From: Mycobacterium sp.
GTDB taxonomy: Bacteria; Actinomycetota; Actinomycetes; Mycobacteriales; Mycobacteriaceae
DNA: 64,000 nt
Assembly (NCBI RefSeq): GCF_002863225.1
Contig: NZ_PKEK01000040.1
Location: forward strand, 124,001-188,000
Direction of reading: 5' to 3'
A program made the position numbers and the translations under genes. The notes below the pieces were generated by a model, which did no database searches, had not been told where the DNA came from, and saw only the letters and a list, made by a program, of their open reading frames with translations. Shown here in pieces: positions 51,045 to 63,012 of this stretch. Position 1 is the first letter of the stretch. Each line of letters begins with the position of its first letter.

Positions 51045-51998
51045 ATGTCCGGGCTGGCTTTCACCGTTCTTGCGGTGATGCTGGTCGGCCCGGTGCCCGC
51101 TTTGCTGGCCCGAGCCACCTGGCCGTTGCGCGCTCCCCGGGCAGCGATGGTGCTGTGGCAGGCGATCGCCGTCGCAGCTGTGCTGTCAGCATTCAGTGCG
51201 GGTATCGCCATCGCCAGCCGCTTGTTCGTTCCGGGCGCCAACGGTCGCCCGACCGCCAGCCCCGCCGCGGAGATCGGCCGCCTCGGTTGGCCGCTGTGGC
51301 TTCTCGACGTCGCGGTCCTGGGGCTCACTCTGCTGATCGGGGCCAGGTTGTTCGTGGCCGTCGTGCGGGGTGCGGTCGCCACCCGTAGGCGACGAGCCCA
51401 TCACCGCATGCTCGTCGACCTGCTCGGCCTGTCGCCTGATCTGGTGGCCGCTCGGGCCAGCGCCCGCGGCCGCGACCTGCGCGTTCTGGAAGTGGCTCAG
51501 CCGCTGGCCTATTGCCTTCCCGGCGTGCGGAGCCGGGTGGTGGTCAGCGAGGGCACGCTGGACTCGCTGACCGACGACGAAGTCGCCGCGATCCTCTGTC
51601 ACGAGCGCGCACACCTGCGGGCCCGCCACGACCTGGTGCTCGAGGCCTTCACCGCCGCCCACGCCGCGTTCCCCCGATTCGTCCGTAGCGCAAGCGCTTT
51701 GGACGCGGTGCAGTTGCTGGCCGAGCTGTTGGCCGACGACGCCGCGGTCCGGGTGGCCGGCCGCGCTCCGCTGGCCCGGGCGCTGGTCGCCTGCGCGTCC
51801 GGACGCGCTCCCCTGGGTGCGCTGGCCGCCGGCGGCGCGCACACTCTGCTGCGGGTGCGACGGCTTTCCGGCAGCGGCAACAGCTTCTGGCTGTCGGTGG
51901 CGGCCTATCTCGCCGCTGCAGCGGTTCTGGTGGTTCCGACGGTCGCGCTCGCCATTCCCTGGCTCACCGAACTGCACCGGCTGTTCACCGCTGCCTGA
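51045..51998 (+). CDS. M56 family (BlaR1-like) membrane metallopeptidase
   Basis: A 317-residue membrane protein. The zinc motif HExxH is CHERAHLRARHD near residue 186 and membrane helices lie on either side (FTVLAVMLVGPVPALLA, LWLLDVAVLGLTLLIGARLF, VAAYLAAAAVLVVPTVALAIP). It lacks the penicillin-sensor domain of true BlaR1. It corresponds to Rv1845c and probably inactivates BlaI in response to an unknown envelope signal. Confidence 0.9.
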   Translation: MSGLAFTVLAVMLVGPVPALLARATWPLRAPRAAMVLWQAIAVAAVLSAFSAGIAIASRLFVPGANGRPTASPAAEIGRLGWPLWLLDVAVLGLTLLIGARLFVAVVRGAVATRRRRAHHRMLVDLLGLSPDLVAARASARGRDLRVLEVAQPLAYCLPGVRSRVVVSEGTLDSLTDDEVAAILCHERAHLRARHDLVLEAFTAAHAAFPRFVRSASALDAVQLLAELLADDAAVRVAGRAPLARALVACASGRAPLGALAAGGAHTLLRVRRLSGSGNSFWLSVAAYLAAAAVLVVPTVALAIPWLTELHRLFTAA

Positions 51999-52111
51999 CC
52001 CGGCGACCGGTGCGGCATTGGACAATGGCGATACTTTGCACGGGCATGAATCCTGCTGTGCCACAGTGTTCGGTGCAGGGCCACTAGCCACGAATCGAGA
52101 AGGGCATTCCC

Positions 52112-53569
52112 ATGAGCTCGTCGAAGTCAACGACCGGAACCGCGCAGATCGGCGTGACAGGTCTGGCGGTGATGGGCTCGAATCTCGCCCGCAACTTCGC
52201 CAGTCACGGATACACCGTGGCGCTGCACAATCGGTCGGTCGCCAAGACCGACGCCCTGCTGAAGGAACACGGCGACGAGGGCAAATTCGTCCGGTCGGAG
52301 ACCATCGCAGAATTTCTGGACGCGCTCGAGAAGCCGCGACGGGTGGTCATCATGGTCAAGGCGGGCGAGCCGACCGATGCCGTCATCAACGAGCTCGCCG
52401 ATGCGATGGAAGACGGCGACATCATCATCGACGGCGGTAACGCGCTCTACACCGACACCATTCGCCGTGAAAAGGCCATTCGCGAGCGCGGACTGCACTT
52501 CGTCGGCGCCGGCATCTCCGGCGGTGAAGAGGGCGCGCTCAAAGGTCCGTCGATCATGCCGGGCGGACCTGCCGAGTCGTACGAGTCGCTGGGCCCGCTG
52601 CTGGAAGAGATCTCGGCCCATGTCGACGGGGTCCCCTGCTGCACCCACATCGGCCCCGACGGCGCCGGTCACTTCGTGAAAATGGTGCACAACGGCATCG
52701 AGTACTCCGACATGCAGCTCATCGGCGAGGCGTACCAGCTCCTGCGTGACGGCCTCGGCAAGAGCGCGCCGGAGATCGCCGACGTGTTCTCCGAGTGGAA
52801 CTCCGGTGACCTGGACAGCTTCCTGATCGAGATCACCGCCGAGGTACTACGCCAGACCGATGCCAAGACCGGTAAGCCGCTCGTCGACGTCATCGTCGAC
52901 GAGGCCGAGCAGAAGGGCACCGGGCGCTGGACGGTCAAGTCGGCGCTCGACCTGGGTGTGCCGGTGACCGGTATCGCCGAGGCGGTGTTCGCCCGGGCGC
53001 TGTCCGGCTCGGTGGCCCAGCGCAAGGCCACCACCGGACTGGCCTCCGGTGACCTCGGGCAAAAGCCAAGCGACGCAGCGCAATTCATTGATGACGTCAG
53101 CAAAGCGCTGTATGCGTCGAAGATCATCGCCTACGCGCAGGGCTTCAACCAGATCCAGGCCGGCAGCGCCGAATACGACTGGGGAATCACTCCGGGCGAC
53201 ATGGCCACCATCTGGCGCGGCGGCTGCATCATCCGGGCCAAATTCCTCAACCGGATCAAAGACGCGTTCGACGAAGACCCCGACCTGCCCACGCTGATCG
53301 CCGCACCGTACTTCCGCAGTGCCATCGAGGCGGCCGTCGACAGTTGGCGCCGCGTAGTGGTGACAGCCACCCAATTGGGTATCCCCGTCCCGGGCTTCGC
53401 CTCGGCGCTCTCGTACTACGACGCGCTGCGCACCGAGCGACTGCCCGCCGCACTCACCCAGGGACTGCGGGACTTTTTCGGCGCACACACCTACGGACGG
53501 ACTGATGAGGACTCGAGCAAGAAGTTCCACACGCTGTGGAGTGGAGACCGCAGCGAAGTGCCTGCCTAG
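52112..53569 (+). CDS. gnd: 6-phosphogluconate dehydrogenase, decarboxylating
   Basis: A 485-residue enzyme of the pentose phosphate pathway, converting 6-phosphogluconate to ribulose 5-phosphate with NADP. GVTGLAVMGSNLARNFASHGY is the dinucleotide-binding start, HFVGAGISGGEEGALKGPSIMPGG the substrate loop, HFVKMVHNGIEYSDMQLI contains the catalytic Lys, and the C-terminal helical domain follows. Corresponds to Rv1844c (gnd1). guaB1 follows after nine bases. Confidence 0.96.
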   Translation: MSSSKSTTGTAQIGVTGLAVMGSNLARNFASHGYTVALHNRSVAKTDALLKEHGDEGKFVRSETIAEFLDALEKPRRVVIMVKAGEPTDAVINELADAMEDGDIIIDGGNALYTDTIRREKAIRERGLHFVGAGISGGEEGALKGPSIMPGGPAESYESLGPLLEEISAHVDGVPCCTHIGPDGAGHFVKMVHNGIEYSDMQLIGEAYQLLRDGLGKSAPEIADVFSEWNSGDLDSFLIEITAEVLRQTDAKTGKPLVDVIVDEAEQKGTGRWTVKSALDLGVPVTGIAEAVFARALSGSVAQRKATTGLASGDLGQKPSDAAQFIDDVSKALYASKIIAYAQGFNQIQAGSAEYDWGITPGDMATIWRGGCIIRAKFLNRIKDAFDEDPDLPTLIAAPYFRSAIEAAVDSWRRVVVTATQLGIPVPGFASALSYYDALRTERLPAALTQGLRDFFGAHTYGRTDEDSSKKFHTLWSGDRSEVPA

Positions 53570-55015
<1,446 letters not shown>

Positions 55016-55097
55016 GCCGGGCGTGTCGGCACGGCAACGAGGACTCGGGCGCGTCGCTCCTTCGCTACCATCGGTGTTCACTCATCAGTGGATACGT

Positions 55098-55176
55098 CGA
55101 AGAAGGGGTCCCCGTGCCGCAGGCACCCGCGCCGACCGGCGTGTGTGACGCCGACTCCGAGGAGCCTCCTTCTTCG
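55098..55176 (+). ncRNA. Structured 5' leader upstream of the CNNM genes (candidate cis-regulatory RNA)
   Basis: CGAAGAAGG (55098-55106) pairs perfectly with CCTTCTTCG (55168-55176), closing a junction. Inside lie GTGCC-GCA-GGCAC, GGCGT-GTGTG-ACGCC (alternatively CGCCG-ACC-GGCG) and CTCC-GA-GGAG, three further hairpins. The closing stem ends 11 bases before the start of a CNNM-type transporter gene, and its 3' strand could control access to the ribosome site. I recognise no described riboswitch; it may be a metal-sensing leader. The folding is by eye only. Confidence 0.5.
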
Positions 55177-55187
55177 GGGTGGCCCCG

Positions 55188-56552
55188 ATGAATGTGCTCG
55201 TCATCCTGCTCAGCCTGCTGGCGATTGTCCTGCTCACCGCAGGTACGGCCGTGTTTGTCGCGGCTGAATTCTCGCTGACCACCCTGGAACGCAGCACCGT
55301 CGAATCCAACGCCCGCACGGGTGGCCGTCGCGACCGTTACGTTCAGCGCGCGCACCGCAGCCTGTCGTTTCAGCTCTCGGGGGCGCAGCTGGGCATTTCG
55401 ATCACCACCCTGATCACCGGGTACCTGATCGAACCGCTGGTGGCTCAACTGCCTCATCCGGCCATGGATGCGCTCGGGATGCCCAACCGGATCGCCGACG
55501 CGGTGATCACCTTCGTGACGCTGCTGATCGTCACCTCGCTGTCGATGATCTTCGGTGAACTGGTCCCGAAGAACCTCGCGGTGGCACATCCGCCGGCGAC
55601 CGCGCGGGCTGTCGCCGGCATCCAGTTGCTGTTCTCGTGGGCGATGACTTGGCCGATCCGCCTGACCAACGGCGTGGCCAACTGGATTCTGCGCAAGCTC
55701 GGCGTTGAACCCGCCGAGGAGCTGCGTTCAGCCCGTTCCTCCCAGGAGCTGGTTTCGCTGGTCCGCAGTTCGGCCCGCAGCGGCTCGCTGGATCCGACGA
55801 CCGCTGCCCTGCTGGACCGGTCGCTGCAGTTCGGTGAGCTGACCGCCGAGGAGTTGATGACCCCGCGGTCGAAAATCGTTGCGCTGCAAGTGGATGACAC
55901 CGTCGCGGATTTGGTCGAAGCCGCGGTGGAGAGCGGTTTCTCCCGCTTTCCGGTGATCGACGGCGACCTCGACGAGACGGTCGGCATCGTGCACGTCAAA
56001 CAGGTCTTCGGAGTGCCGCCGGCAGACCGGGAGGCGATGCTGGTCACCGCCGTCGCACGGCCCGTCGCGAAAGTTCCCTCCACGCTCGACGGCGACGCTC
56101 TGATGGGACAGATCCGGGCCAACGACCTGCAGACCGCGATGGTCGTCGACGAATACGGCGGCACCGCCGGAATGGTGACCGTCGAGGATCTGATCGAAGA
56201 GATCGTCGGCGACGTGCGCGACGAGCACGACGACGCCACCCAGGACGTGGTCGCCGTCGACAGCGGCTGGCGGGTGTCCGGTTTGCTGCGTATCGACGAG
56301 GTCGCTGCCGCGACCGGCTACCACGCACCCGAGGGTGAGTACGAGACCATCGGCGGGCTGGTGCTCCAGCAGCTCGGCCGCATCCCGGTGATCGGCGACG
56401 AGGTGCGCCTGAGCGGACACGAAAACGACGGCGTCCCGCACGCTTCCGACTGGCGAGCCCGAGTCCTGCGGATGGACGGCCGCCGCATCGACCTGCTCGA
56501 ACTGACTCAACTGTCCGACCGCGCCGAATCCCCCGCGACGCGAGGCCGCTGA
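55188..56552 (+). CDS. CNNM/CorC-type protein with DUF21 and CBS domains (Rv1842c-like)
   Basis: A 454-residue membrane protein. A DUF21 transmembrane domain (about four helices, [52 protein letters not shown]) is followed by a CBS pair ([60 protein letters not shown]) and a CorC_HlyC domain. CNNM/CorC proteins export or sense magnesium or other divalent cations. The ATG at 55188 is preferred over the GTG at 55179, which would place the start in the leader stem. Its stop overlaps the next gene as TGATG. Confidence 0.92.
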   Translation: MNVLVILLSLLAIVLLTAGTAVFVAAEFSLTTLERSTVESNARTGGRRDRYVQRAHRSLSFQLSGAQLGISITTLITGYLIEPLVAQLPHPAMDALGMPNRIADAVITFVTLLIVTSLSMIFGELVPKNLAVAHPPATARAVAGIQLLFSWAMTWPIRLTNGVANWILRKLGVEPAEELRSARSSQELVSLVRSSARSGSLDPTTAALLDRSLQFGELTAEELMTPRSKIVALQVDDTVADLVEAAVESGFSRFPVIDGDLDETVGIVHVKQVFGVPPADREAMLVTAVARPVAKVPSTLDGDALMGQIRANDLQTAMVVDEYGGTAGMVTVEDLIEEIVGDVRDEHDDATQDVVAVDSGWRVSGLLRIDEVAAATGYHAPEGEYETIGGLVLQQLGRIPVIGDEVRLSGHENDGVPHASDWRARVLRMDGRRIDLLELTQLSDRAESPATRGR

Positions 56553-57607
56553 TGGGCGACGTGTTCAAGTTGCTGGCGACCTTCTTCCTGGTCGCCGTGA
56601 ACGCCTTTTTCGTGGCCGCGGAGTTCTCGCTGATCTCGGCGCGGCGCGACCGCTTGGAGGCGCTTGCCGAACAGGGCAGATCGGGTGCGGTGACCGTGAT
56701 CCGGGCCGGCGAGCAACTGCCCCTGATGTTCGCCGGAGCGCAGCTCGGTGTCACCGTGGCGTCGATACTGCTCGGACGTATCGGCGAACCCGCGGTGGCC
56801 GACCTGCTGCGCCAGCCACTCGGCCTGCTCGATGCCTCCCCCACGCTGTTGCACACGTCGTCGCTGCTGGTGGCGCTGGCGATTGTGGTGTCGCTGCACC
56901 TGCTGCTCGGCGAGATCGTCCCGAAGAACATCGCGATGGCCGGCCCGGAACGCGCGGCGATCCTGCTCCTTCCGGCCTACCTGCTCTACGTGCGCGCGGT
57001 TCGGCCCGTGATCAACTTCTACAACCGGTGCAACAAAGCCATCCTGCGGCTGCTGAGGGTGAGCCCCCGCGACGAGCTCGACGTGACGGTCTCCACCGTC
57101 GAGCTCAGCGAGATGATCGCTGAGTCGGTGTCGGAGGGGCTGCTGGATCCCGAAGAGCACACGCGGCTCACCCGAGCGCTGCAGATCCGCAACCGTTCGG
57201 TCGCCGACATCGCGGTTCCGCTCGCCGACATCCGTGCCGTGCCAGTGTCGGCAGCGGGCTGCGGCCCGACAGTCGATGCCCTCGAAAAGGCTTTGGCGGC
57301 AACAGGTTACTCGCGGTTCCCGGTGGTCGACGTCGACAATGTCTTCATCGGTTATCTGCACATCAAAGACGTGCTGTCGCTGGCGGACGACCCGCACGCC
57401 GTGATCGATCTGGCCAGAGTCCGCCCGCTGCCCCGCATTCCGGCCTCGCTGGGTGTTCCCGACGCGCTGTCCCGGATGCGCCGCAGCAACAGCCACCTGG
57501 CATTGGTGACCGCGCGGGACGGCGCCTCCGTGGTGGCCATGGTCGCCCTCGAGGACCTGGTGCGGGATCTGGTCGGCGTCGTGCGCGACGGGACAGGGCG
57601 TGCTTGA
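56552..57607 (+). CDS. CNNM-type protein with DUF21 and CBS domains, second paralogue (Rv1841c-like)
   Basis: A 351-residue companion. DUF21 helices ([48 protein letters not shown]) are followed by a CBS pair (SVADIAVPLADIRAV, SRFPVVDVDNVFIGYLHIKDVL, HLALVTARDGASVVAMVALEDLVRDLVG). It lacks the CorC_HlyC domain of its neighbour, so the two may work as a heteromer. Starts in the stop of the first CNNM gene. Confidence 0.9.
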   Translation: MGDVFKLLATFFLVAVNAFFVAAEFSLISARRDRLEALAEQGRSGAVTVIRAGEQLPLMFAGAQLGVTVASILLGRIGEPAVADLLRQPLGLLDASPTLLHTSSLLVALAIVVSLHLLLGEIVPKNIAMAGPERAAILLLPAYLLYVRAVRPVINFYNRCNKAILRLLRVSPRDELDVTVSTVELSEMIAESVSEGLLDPEEHTRLTRALQIRNRSVADIAVPLADIRAVPVSAAGCGPTVDALEKALAATGYSRFPVVDVDNVFIGYLHIKDVLSLADDPHAVIDLARVRPLPRIPASLGVPDALSRMRRSNSHLALVTARDGASVVAMVALEDLVRDLVGVVRDGTGRA

Positions 57608-58538
57608 CGCCGAGCGGCGACTCCGGCGGCCGGCGCAGCTGGGCGATCGCACGACCGTCCGGCTGGAGGCCGCGCAGTGGAAAGCTCGCGCCCACGACCA
57701 CGCCGTGCGGGTCGACGGGTTCATCACGCCGCATGCGGAGCGGGCTCGCGCAGGTCAGTCCCACCCCGTGTGGGATTTCCTGTTCAGTTACTACAGCCTG
57801 AAGCCCGGTCAATTGCGCTGCTGGCATCCCGGTTTCGGGGTGGTGCTGGCCGGCGACGACGCGGTCCGCCGCTACCGCGATCGGCGCGGCTACGGCGTCG
57901 TCGACGCGGCCGGCGTCACGGTCAGCCGCGACCACCTTCTCAGCCGGCTGGAGACCATCTCGTTCATCGCGCGGCTGCTGCGCGCAACCGCGGAACGGCC
58001 CGCCCAGCTGAACTGTTTCGGCCTGCATGAGTGGGCCATGGTCTATCGCAGCGGCGAGGTCCGTCACGACCGGGTCCCGCTGCGCCTGGGCGCCGCCGGA
58101 ACCGACGCCGTGGTCGACGACGAGATCGCAGGGCCGTTGCGCTGCAGCCACTTTGACGCGTTCCGGTTTTTCAGTGCCGAAGCCGCACCGCGTAATGCCG
58201 GGTCGCCAAGCCGTGCCGCCCAACACGACTGGGAGCAGCCCGGCTGCCTGCACGCCAATATGGACCTGTACAAATGGTCGTACAAGTTGAGCCCGCTGAT
58301 CGATTCCGAGACGCTGCTCGACTGTCTGGAACTGGCGGCGGCCGCGCGTGAGATCGACATGCGAGCCAGCCCGTACGACCTCAGCGACTACGGGTACACA
58401 CCGATCACCGTCGAAGACGCGGCGGGCCGCGCCGAGTATGTGCGATGCCAGAAGGCCATCACCGCCCGCGCCCAGCCGTTGCGGGCGGCGTTGCTGGCGC
58501 GGTGTGACCTGCTGCTGCAGGTTGCCGGTTGCCAGTAG
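57600..58538 (+). CDS. Conserved actinobacterial protein, often annotated 3-methyladenine DNA glycosylase
   Basis: A 312-residue protein starting MLDAERRLRRPAQLG. HPVWDFLFSYYSLKPGQLRCWHPG, RAAQHDWEQPGCLHANMDLYKW and DLSDYGYTPITVED are conserved blocks of a Corynebacteriales family. Databases tend to call it 3-methyladenine DNA glycosylase, but I see no helix-hairpin-helix or MPG signature, so the function is open. The GTG start at 57600 overlaps the CNNM stop by eight bases, making it part of that operon. Confidence 0.65.
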   Translation: MLDAERRLRRPAQLGDRTTVRLEAAQWKARAHDHAVRVDGFITPHAERARAGQSHPVWDFLFSYYSLKPGQLRCWHPGFGVVLAGDDAVRRYRDRRGYGVVDAAGVTVSRDHLLSRLETISFIARLLRATAERPAQLNCFGLHEWAMVYRSGEVRHDRVPLRLGAAGTDAVVDDEIAGPLRCSHFDAFRFFSAEAAPRNAGSPSRAAQHDWEQPGCLHANMDLYKWSYKLSPLIDSETLLDCLELAAAAREIDMRASPYDLSDYGYTPITVEDAAGRAEYVRCQKAITARAQPLRAALLARCDLLLQVAGCQ

Positions 58539-58596
58539 GCGGGCCGCTGGCCGGTAGGCTGAGATGTGGTTTTGACAGGTGAGTGCGGAGGAAAAG

Positions 58597-60792
58597 ATGA
58601 CTGATCGCGTGTCGGTGGGGAACCTGCGCGTTGCCCAAGTGCTGTACGACTTCGTCAACAACGAGGCTCTGCCAGGCACCGACATCGACCCTGACAGCTT
58701 CTGGGCCGGTGTCGACAAGGTCGTCACCGACCTGCAGCCACAGAACCAGGACCTGTTGGCGCGCCGCGACCAACTACAGGCGCAGATCGACAAGTACCAC
58801 CGCCAGCACGTCATCGAGCCGCTGGACCCCGAGGGATATCGCGAGTTCCTGACCGAAATCGGTTACCTGCAGCCCGAACCCGCCGACTTCGCGATCACCA
58901 CGGCCGGCGTCGACGACGAGATCACCACGACCGCAGGCCCGCAGCTGGTGGTGCCGGTGCTCAACGCACGGTTCGCGCTGAACGCGGCCAACGCCCGCTG
59001 GGGCTCGCTGTATGACGCGCTGTACGGCACCGATGTCATCCCGGAGGACGACGGCGCCGAGAAGGGCACCAGCTACAACCGGGTCCGCGGCGACAAGGTG
59101 ATCGCCTATGCGCGCAAGTTCCTCGACGAGGCGGTCCCGCTGTCGTCGGGCTCGTGGTCCGAGGCGACCGGGCTCAGCGTGGAGGACGACCAGCTGAAGA
59201 TCGCGACCGCCGACGGCTCGCTCGAGCTGGCCAGCCCGGAGAAGTTCATCGGGTACACCGGTGAACTCGGCTCCCCCAACTGGTCGGTGTTGCTCGTCAA
59301 CCACGGGCTGCACATCGAGGTCTTGGTCGACCCGGAGTCGCCGGTCGGCAAGACCGACGCCGCCGGCATCAAGGACGTCGTGCTGGAATCGGCGATCACC
59401 ACGATCATGGACTTCGAGGACTCGGTCGCCGCGGTCGACGCCGACGACAAGGTGCTGGGCTACCGCAACTGGCTCGGACTGAACCGGGGTGACCTGTCCG
59501 AAGAGGTCGACAAGGGCGGCAAGACCATCCACCGGGTGCTCAACCAGGACCGCACTTACAAGACGCCCGACGGCGGTGAGCTGACCCTGCCGGGGCGCAG
59601 CCTGCTGTTCGTGCGCAACGTCGGTCACCTGATGACCAACGACGCCATCGTGTGGAGCGAAGGTGACGAAGAAAAAGAGGTGTTCGAGGGCATCCAGGAC
59701 GCGCTGTTCACCGGCTTGACCGCGATTCACGGACTCAAGACCGGCGACGGAAACGGTCCGTTGACCAACAGCCGCACCGGATCGGTCTACATCGTCAAGC
59801 CCAAGATGCACGGCCCGGAAGAGGTCGCGTTCACCTGCGAGCTGTTCAGCCGCGTCGAGGACGTTCTCGGCTTGCCGCAGGGGACGCTGAAGGTCGGCAT
59901 CATGGACGAGGAACGTCGCACCACGGTCAACCTCAAGGCGTGCATCAAGGCCGCGGCAGACCGGGTGGTGTTCATCAACACCGGCTTCCTGGACCGCACC
60001 GGCGACGAGATCCACACGTCGATGGAAGCGGGGCCGATGATCCGCAAGGGTGCGATGAAGAGCACCACCTGGATCAAGGCCTACGAGGACAACAACGTCG
60101 ACACCGGTTTGGCGGCCGGCTTCAAAGGCAAGGCGCAGATCGGTAAGGGTATGTGGGCCATGACCGAGCTGATGGCCGACATGATGGAGCAGAAGATCGG
60201 CCAGCCCAAAGCCGGTGCCACCACCGCGTGGGTGCCGTCGCCGACGGCAGCCACGCTGCACGCGATGCACTACCACTACGTCGACGTCGCTTCGGTGCAG
60301 GAAGAGCTCGAAGGCAAGAAGCGCGCCACCATCGACGAGTTGCTGACCGTGCCGCTGGCCAAGGAACTGGCCTGGGCTCCGGAGGAGATCCGCGAAGAGG
60401 TCGACAACAACTGCCAGTCGATCCTGGGCTATGTCGTGCGCTGGATCGACGCCGGGGTCGGTTGCTCGAAAGTCCCTGACATCCACAATGTCGCGTTGAT
60501 GGAAGACCGTGCCACGCTGCGGATTTCCAGCCAGCTGCTGGCCAACTGGCTACGGCATGGCGTCATCACCGAAGAGGATGTGCGCGCTAGCCTGGAGCGG
60601 ATGGCTCCGCTGGTGGACGAACAGAACGCCGGTGACTCCGGTTACCTGCCGATGGCTCCCAACTTCGACGACAGCATCGCGTTCCTGGCCGCCCAGGAGC
60701 TGATCCTGCAGGGCACCCAACAGCCCAGCGGCTACACCGAGCCGATCCTGCATCGGCGCCGGCGCGAGTTCAAGGCTCGCGCTCAAGGGTGA
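58597..60792 (+). CDS. glcB: Malate synthase G
   Basis: A 731-residue enzyme of the glyoxylate shunt that condenses glyoxylate with acetyl-CoA to malate. [18 protein letters not shown] holds metal and glyoxylate ligands; [33 protein letters not shown] and [20 protein letters not shown] (catalytic Arg and metal Glu) and [15 protein letters not shown] are the usual malate synthase blocks; the catalytic Asp lies in [12 protein letters not shown] start at the ATG at 58597 ([14 protein letters not shown]), which has GGAGG seven bases upstream; the frame is open six codons further. Corresponds to Rv1837c. Confidence 0.97.
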   Translation: MTDRVSVGNLRVAQVLYDFVNNEALPGTDIDPDSFWAGVDKVVTDLQPQNQDLLARRDQLQAQIDKYHRQHVIEPLDPEGYREFLTEIGYLQPEPADFAITTAGVDDEITTTAGPQLVVPVLNARFALNAANARWGSLYDALYGTDVIPEDDGAEKGTSYNRVRGDKVIAYARKFLDEAVPLSSGSWSEATGLSVEDDQLKIATADGSLELASPEKFIGYTGELGSPNWSVLLVNHGLHIEVLVDPESPVGKTDAAGIKDVVLESAITTIMDFEDSVAAVDADDKVLGYRNWLGLNRGDLSEEVDKGGKTIHRVLNQDRTYKTPDGGELTLPGRSLLFVRNVGHLMTNDAIVWSEGDEEKEVFEGIQDALFTGLTAIHGLKTGDGNGPLTNSRTGSVYIVKPKMHGPEEVAFTCELFSRVEDVLGLPQGTLKVGIMDEERRTTVNLKACIKAAADRVVFINTGFLDRTGDEIHTSMEAGPMIRKGAMKSTTWIKAYEDNNVDTGLAAGFKGKAQIGKGMWAMTELMADMMEQKIGQPKAGATTAWVPSPTAATLHAMHYHYVDVASVQEELEGKKRATIDELLTVPLAKELAWAPEEIREEVDNNCQSILGYVVRWIDAGVGCSKVPDIHNVALMEDRATLRISSQLLANWLRHGVITEEDVRASLERMAPLVDEQNAGDSGYLPMAPNFDDSIAFLAAQELILQGTQQPSGYTEPILHRRRREFKARAQG

Positions 60793-60867
60793 CATCGGTT
60801 CGGGATCCCTGGGCCACACCGATGACCAGCGGTAGCGGACACCTCCGGCGCTCAGGAGAGGACCGGC

Positions 60868-63012
60868 ATGGGTAGGCACAGAGCTCCCGACGACGACGAG
60901 GAGCCGATCGACGACGAGCCGATCGACGAGCCGTCGGACGACTTTCCCGAGTCAGACGACTTCGGAGCCACCGTCGGTGATCGCGAGCCTCCGAGCTTTG
61001 CAACCGATGAGCCCCCCTACCCGGGATCCTTCTCCGCGCCGCGCTATCCGAGCCGACCGTCTGACGAATTTGGCGACGAGTTCGCCGACGACGCAGGGTT
61101 TTTCGGCTTCGACGAACCGGAAGCCCGCCCGGGTGGTTTCTCGACCCCTGAGCCTCCGCAACGGGACTTCCCCCCGGCGGACATCGAGGCGCCGGACGAC
61201 TTCCCCGACTTTCCGCGGCGCGACCCGGAACCGCCGACCCCGCCGCCGTCCGACCCACCGACCGGCGGGCACCGCGGCCTGCCCGGTTTCAGCGGTGGCC
61301 ACCGCGACGAGGGTGCACGCCGCGGCGTCAGCATCGGCGTGGTCGCGGCCTTGGTCTCGGTCGTCGTGGTGGTGGGCGTGGTCATTCTGTGGCGCTTCTT
61401 CGGAGACGCGCTCTCCGACCGCTCGCACAGCGCGCGATGCGTGGGCGAGAAGCAGCCGGTCGCCGTTATCGCCGATTCCTCCATCTCCGACGAGGTCCAG
61501 CATCTCGCCGAGCGATTCAACGCCATCGCCGCTCCGGTCGGGGATCACTGCGTCGCGATCGGGGTGAAGTCGGCCGGCTCCGACGCCGTCGTCGACGGCT
61601 TCATCGGCAAGTGGCCCGCCGAGCTCGGTCAGCGTCCCGCGCTGTGGATACCCGGTAGCTCGGTGTCAGCGGCCCGCCTCACCGCCGCAGCCGGCAAAGA
61701 AACGGTGACCGACAGCCGGTCACTGGTCACGTCTCCGGTGGTGCTCGCCGTCCGGCCCGAACTCCAGAAGGCCCTCGGCGACCAGAAGTGGGCGAATCTG
61801 CCCGATCTGCAGGTCAAGCCGGACTCGCTGGCCGGTCTGCGGTTGCCGGCATGGGGCTCGTTGAGGTTGGCGTTGCCGCTGGCCGGCAACAGCGACGCGG
61901 CATTCCTCGCGGGTGAGGCGGTGGCCGCCGCGTCGGTGCCGCCCGGGGCGCCGCCGACCGACGGCAGCGGTGCGGTGCGCACACTGATCGGCGGGCAGCC
62001 GAAGCTGGCCGACAATTCGCTCGGTGAGGCGATGAACGCGCTGCTCAAGGGCGGCGACCCGGCAACCGCGCCGGTGCACGCGGTGGTCACGACCGAGCAG
62101 CAGGTGTTTGCCCGCGGACAGTCGCAAACCGATGCCGGAAACACGCTGAGCGCGTGGCTGCCGCCGGGTGCCGCAGCGGTCGCCGACTACCCCACGGTGC
62201 TGCTCAGCGGATCGTGGTTGTCACAGGAGCAGGTAACGGCGGCCAGCGAGTTCGCCCGTTTCATGCACAAGCCCGACCAGCTCGCCGAGCTTGCCAAGGC
62301 CGGCTTCCGCGCCGAGGGCACCAAGCCGCCGAAGAGCGATGTGGCCGGATTCCCCGCGCTGCCGTCGACGCTGTCGGTCGGTGACGACGGCACCCGTGCC
62401 GCGCTGGCCAATGCGGTATCGGCACCCGCCAGCGCGCCTGCGACGACCATCATGCTCGAGCAGTCGATGACCACCGACGAAGGCGGCAAGACCCGGCTGG
62501 GCAACGTAGTCGGTGCCCTCGACGACCGGATCAAAGCGCTGGCCCCCAACGCCGTGATCGGGTTGTGGACCTTCGACGGTAAAGAGGGACGGTCGGAGGT
62601 GCCGGCAGGCCCGCTGGGCGACCAGATCGACGGCAAACCACGCGCCGAAGCGCTGGCGGCGGCACTGGATCGACAGCACGCGACGTCGGGCGGGGCGGTG
62701 TCTTTCACCACGCTGCGGCTGATCTACCAGAGTGCCCAGGCCAATTTTCATGCCGGACAGACCAATTCGGTCTTGGTGATCACATCAGGACCGCATACCG
62801 ACCAGAGTCTCGGCGGCCAGGGCCTGCAGGACTTCATCAAGCAGAGCGCCGACCCGGCCAAGCCGGTCGCCGTCAACGTCATCGATTTCGGCTCCGACTC
62901 GGACCGGGAAACGTGGGAAGCGGTCGCCAAGCTCTCCGGTGGTAGCTACCAGAACCTGTCGACATCCGCGTCGCCCGAACTCACGACAGCGGTGACCAAT
63001 TTCCTGAGCTGA
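60868..63012 (+). CDS. Membrane-anchored protein with substrate-binding-like and VWA-like domains (Rv1836c-like)
   Basis: A 714-residue protein. The first 140 residues are acidic and Pro-rich and cytoplasmic; one helix (SIGVVAALVSVVVVVGVVILWRFF, about residues 152-175) crosses the membrane. The exterior part has a periplasmic-binding-like region (AVIADSSISDEVQHLAERFNAIA) and a C-terminal VWA-like domain (ASAPATTIMLEQSMTTDEGGKT through VNVIDFGSDSDRETW). The metal motif DxSxS reads ExSxT, so metal binding is doubtful. The function is unknown; corresponds to the essential-type Rv1836c family. Confidence 0.8.
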   Translation: MGRHRAPDDDEEPIDDEPIDEPSDDFPESDDFGATVGDREPPSFATDEPPYPGSFSAPRYPSRPSDEFGDEFADDAGFFGFDEPEARPGGFSTPEPPQRDFPPADIEAPDDFPDFPRRDPEPPTPPPSDPPTGGHRGLPGFSGGHRDEGARRGVSIGVVAALVSVVVVVGVVILWRFFGDALSDRSHSARCVGEKQPVAVIADSSISDEVQHLAERFNAIAAPVGDHCVAIGVKSAGSDAVVDGFIGKWPAELGQRPALWIPGSSVSAARLTAAAGKETVTDSRSLVTSPVVLAVRPELQKALGDQKWANLPDLQVKPDSLAGLRLPAWGSLRLALPLAGNSDAAFLAGEAVAAASVPPGAPPTDGSGAVRTLIGGQPKLADNSLGEAMNALLKGGDPATAPVHAVVTTEQQVFARGQSQTDAGNTLSAWLPPGAAAVADYPTVLLSGSWLSQEQVTAASEFARFMHKPDQLAELAKAGFRAEGTKPPKSDVAGFPALPSTLSVGDDGTRAALANAVSAPASAPATTIMLEQSMTTDEGGKTRLGNVVGALDDRIKALAPNAVIGLWTFDGKEGRSEVPAGPLGDQIDGKPRAEALAAALDRQHATSGGAVSFTTLRLIYQSAQANFHAGQTNSVLVITSGPHTDQSLGGQGLQDFIKQSADPAKPVAVNVIDFGSDSDRETWEAVAKLSGGSYQNLSTSASPELTTAVTNFLS

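Noticed and set aside
58774..60486. 570-residue minus-strand frame opposite glcB
   Set aside because: Antisense shadow of malate synthase.
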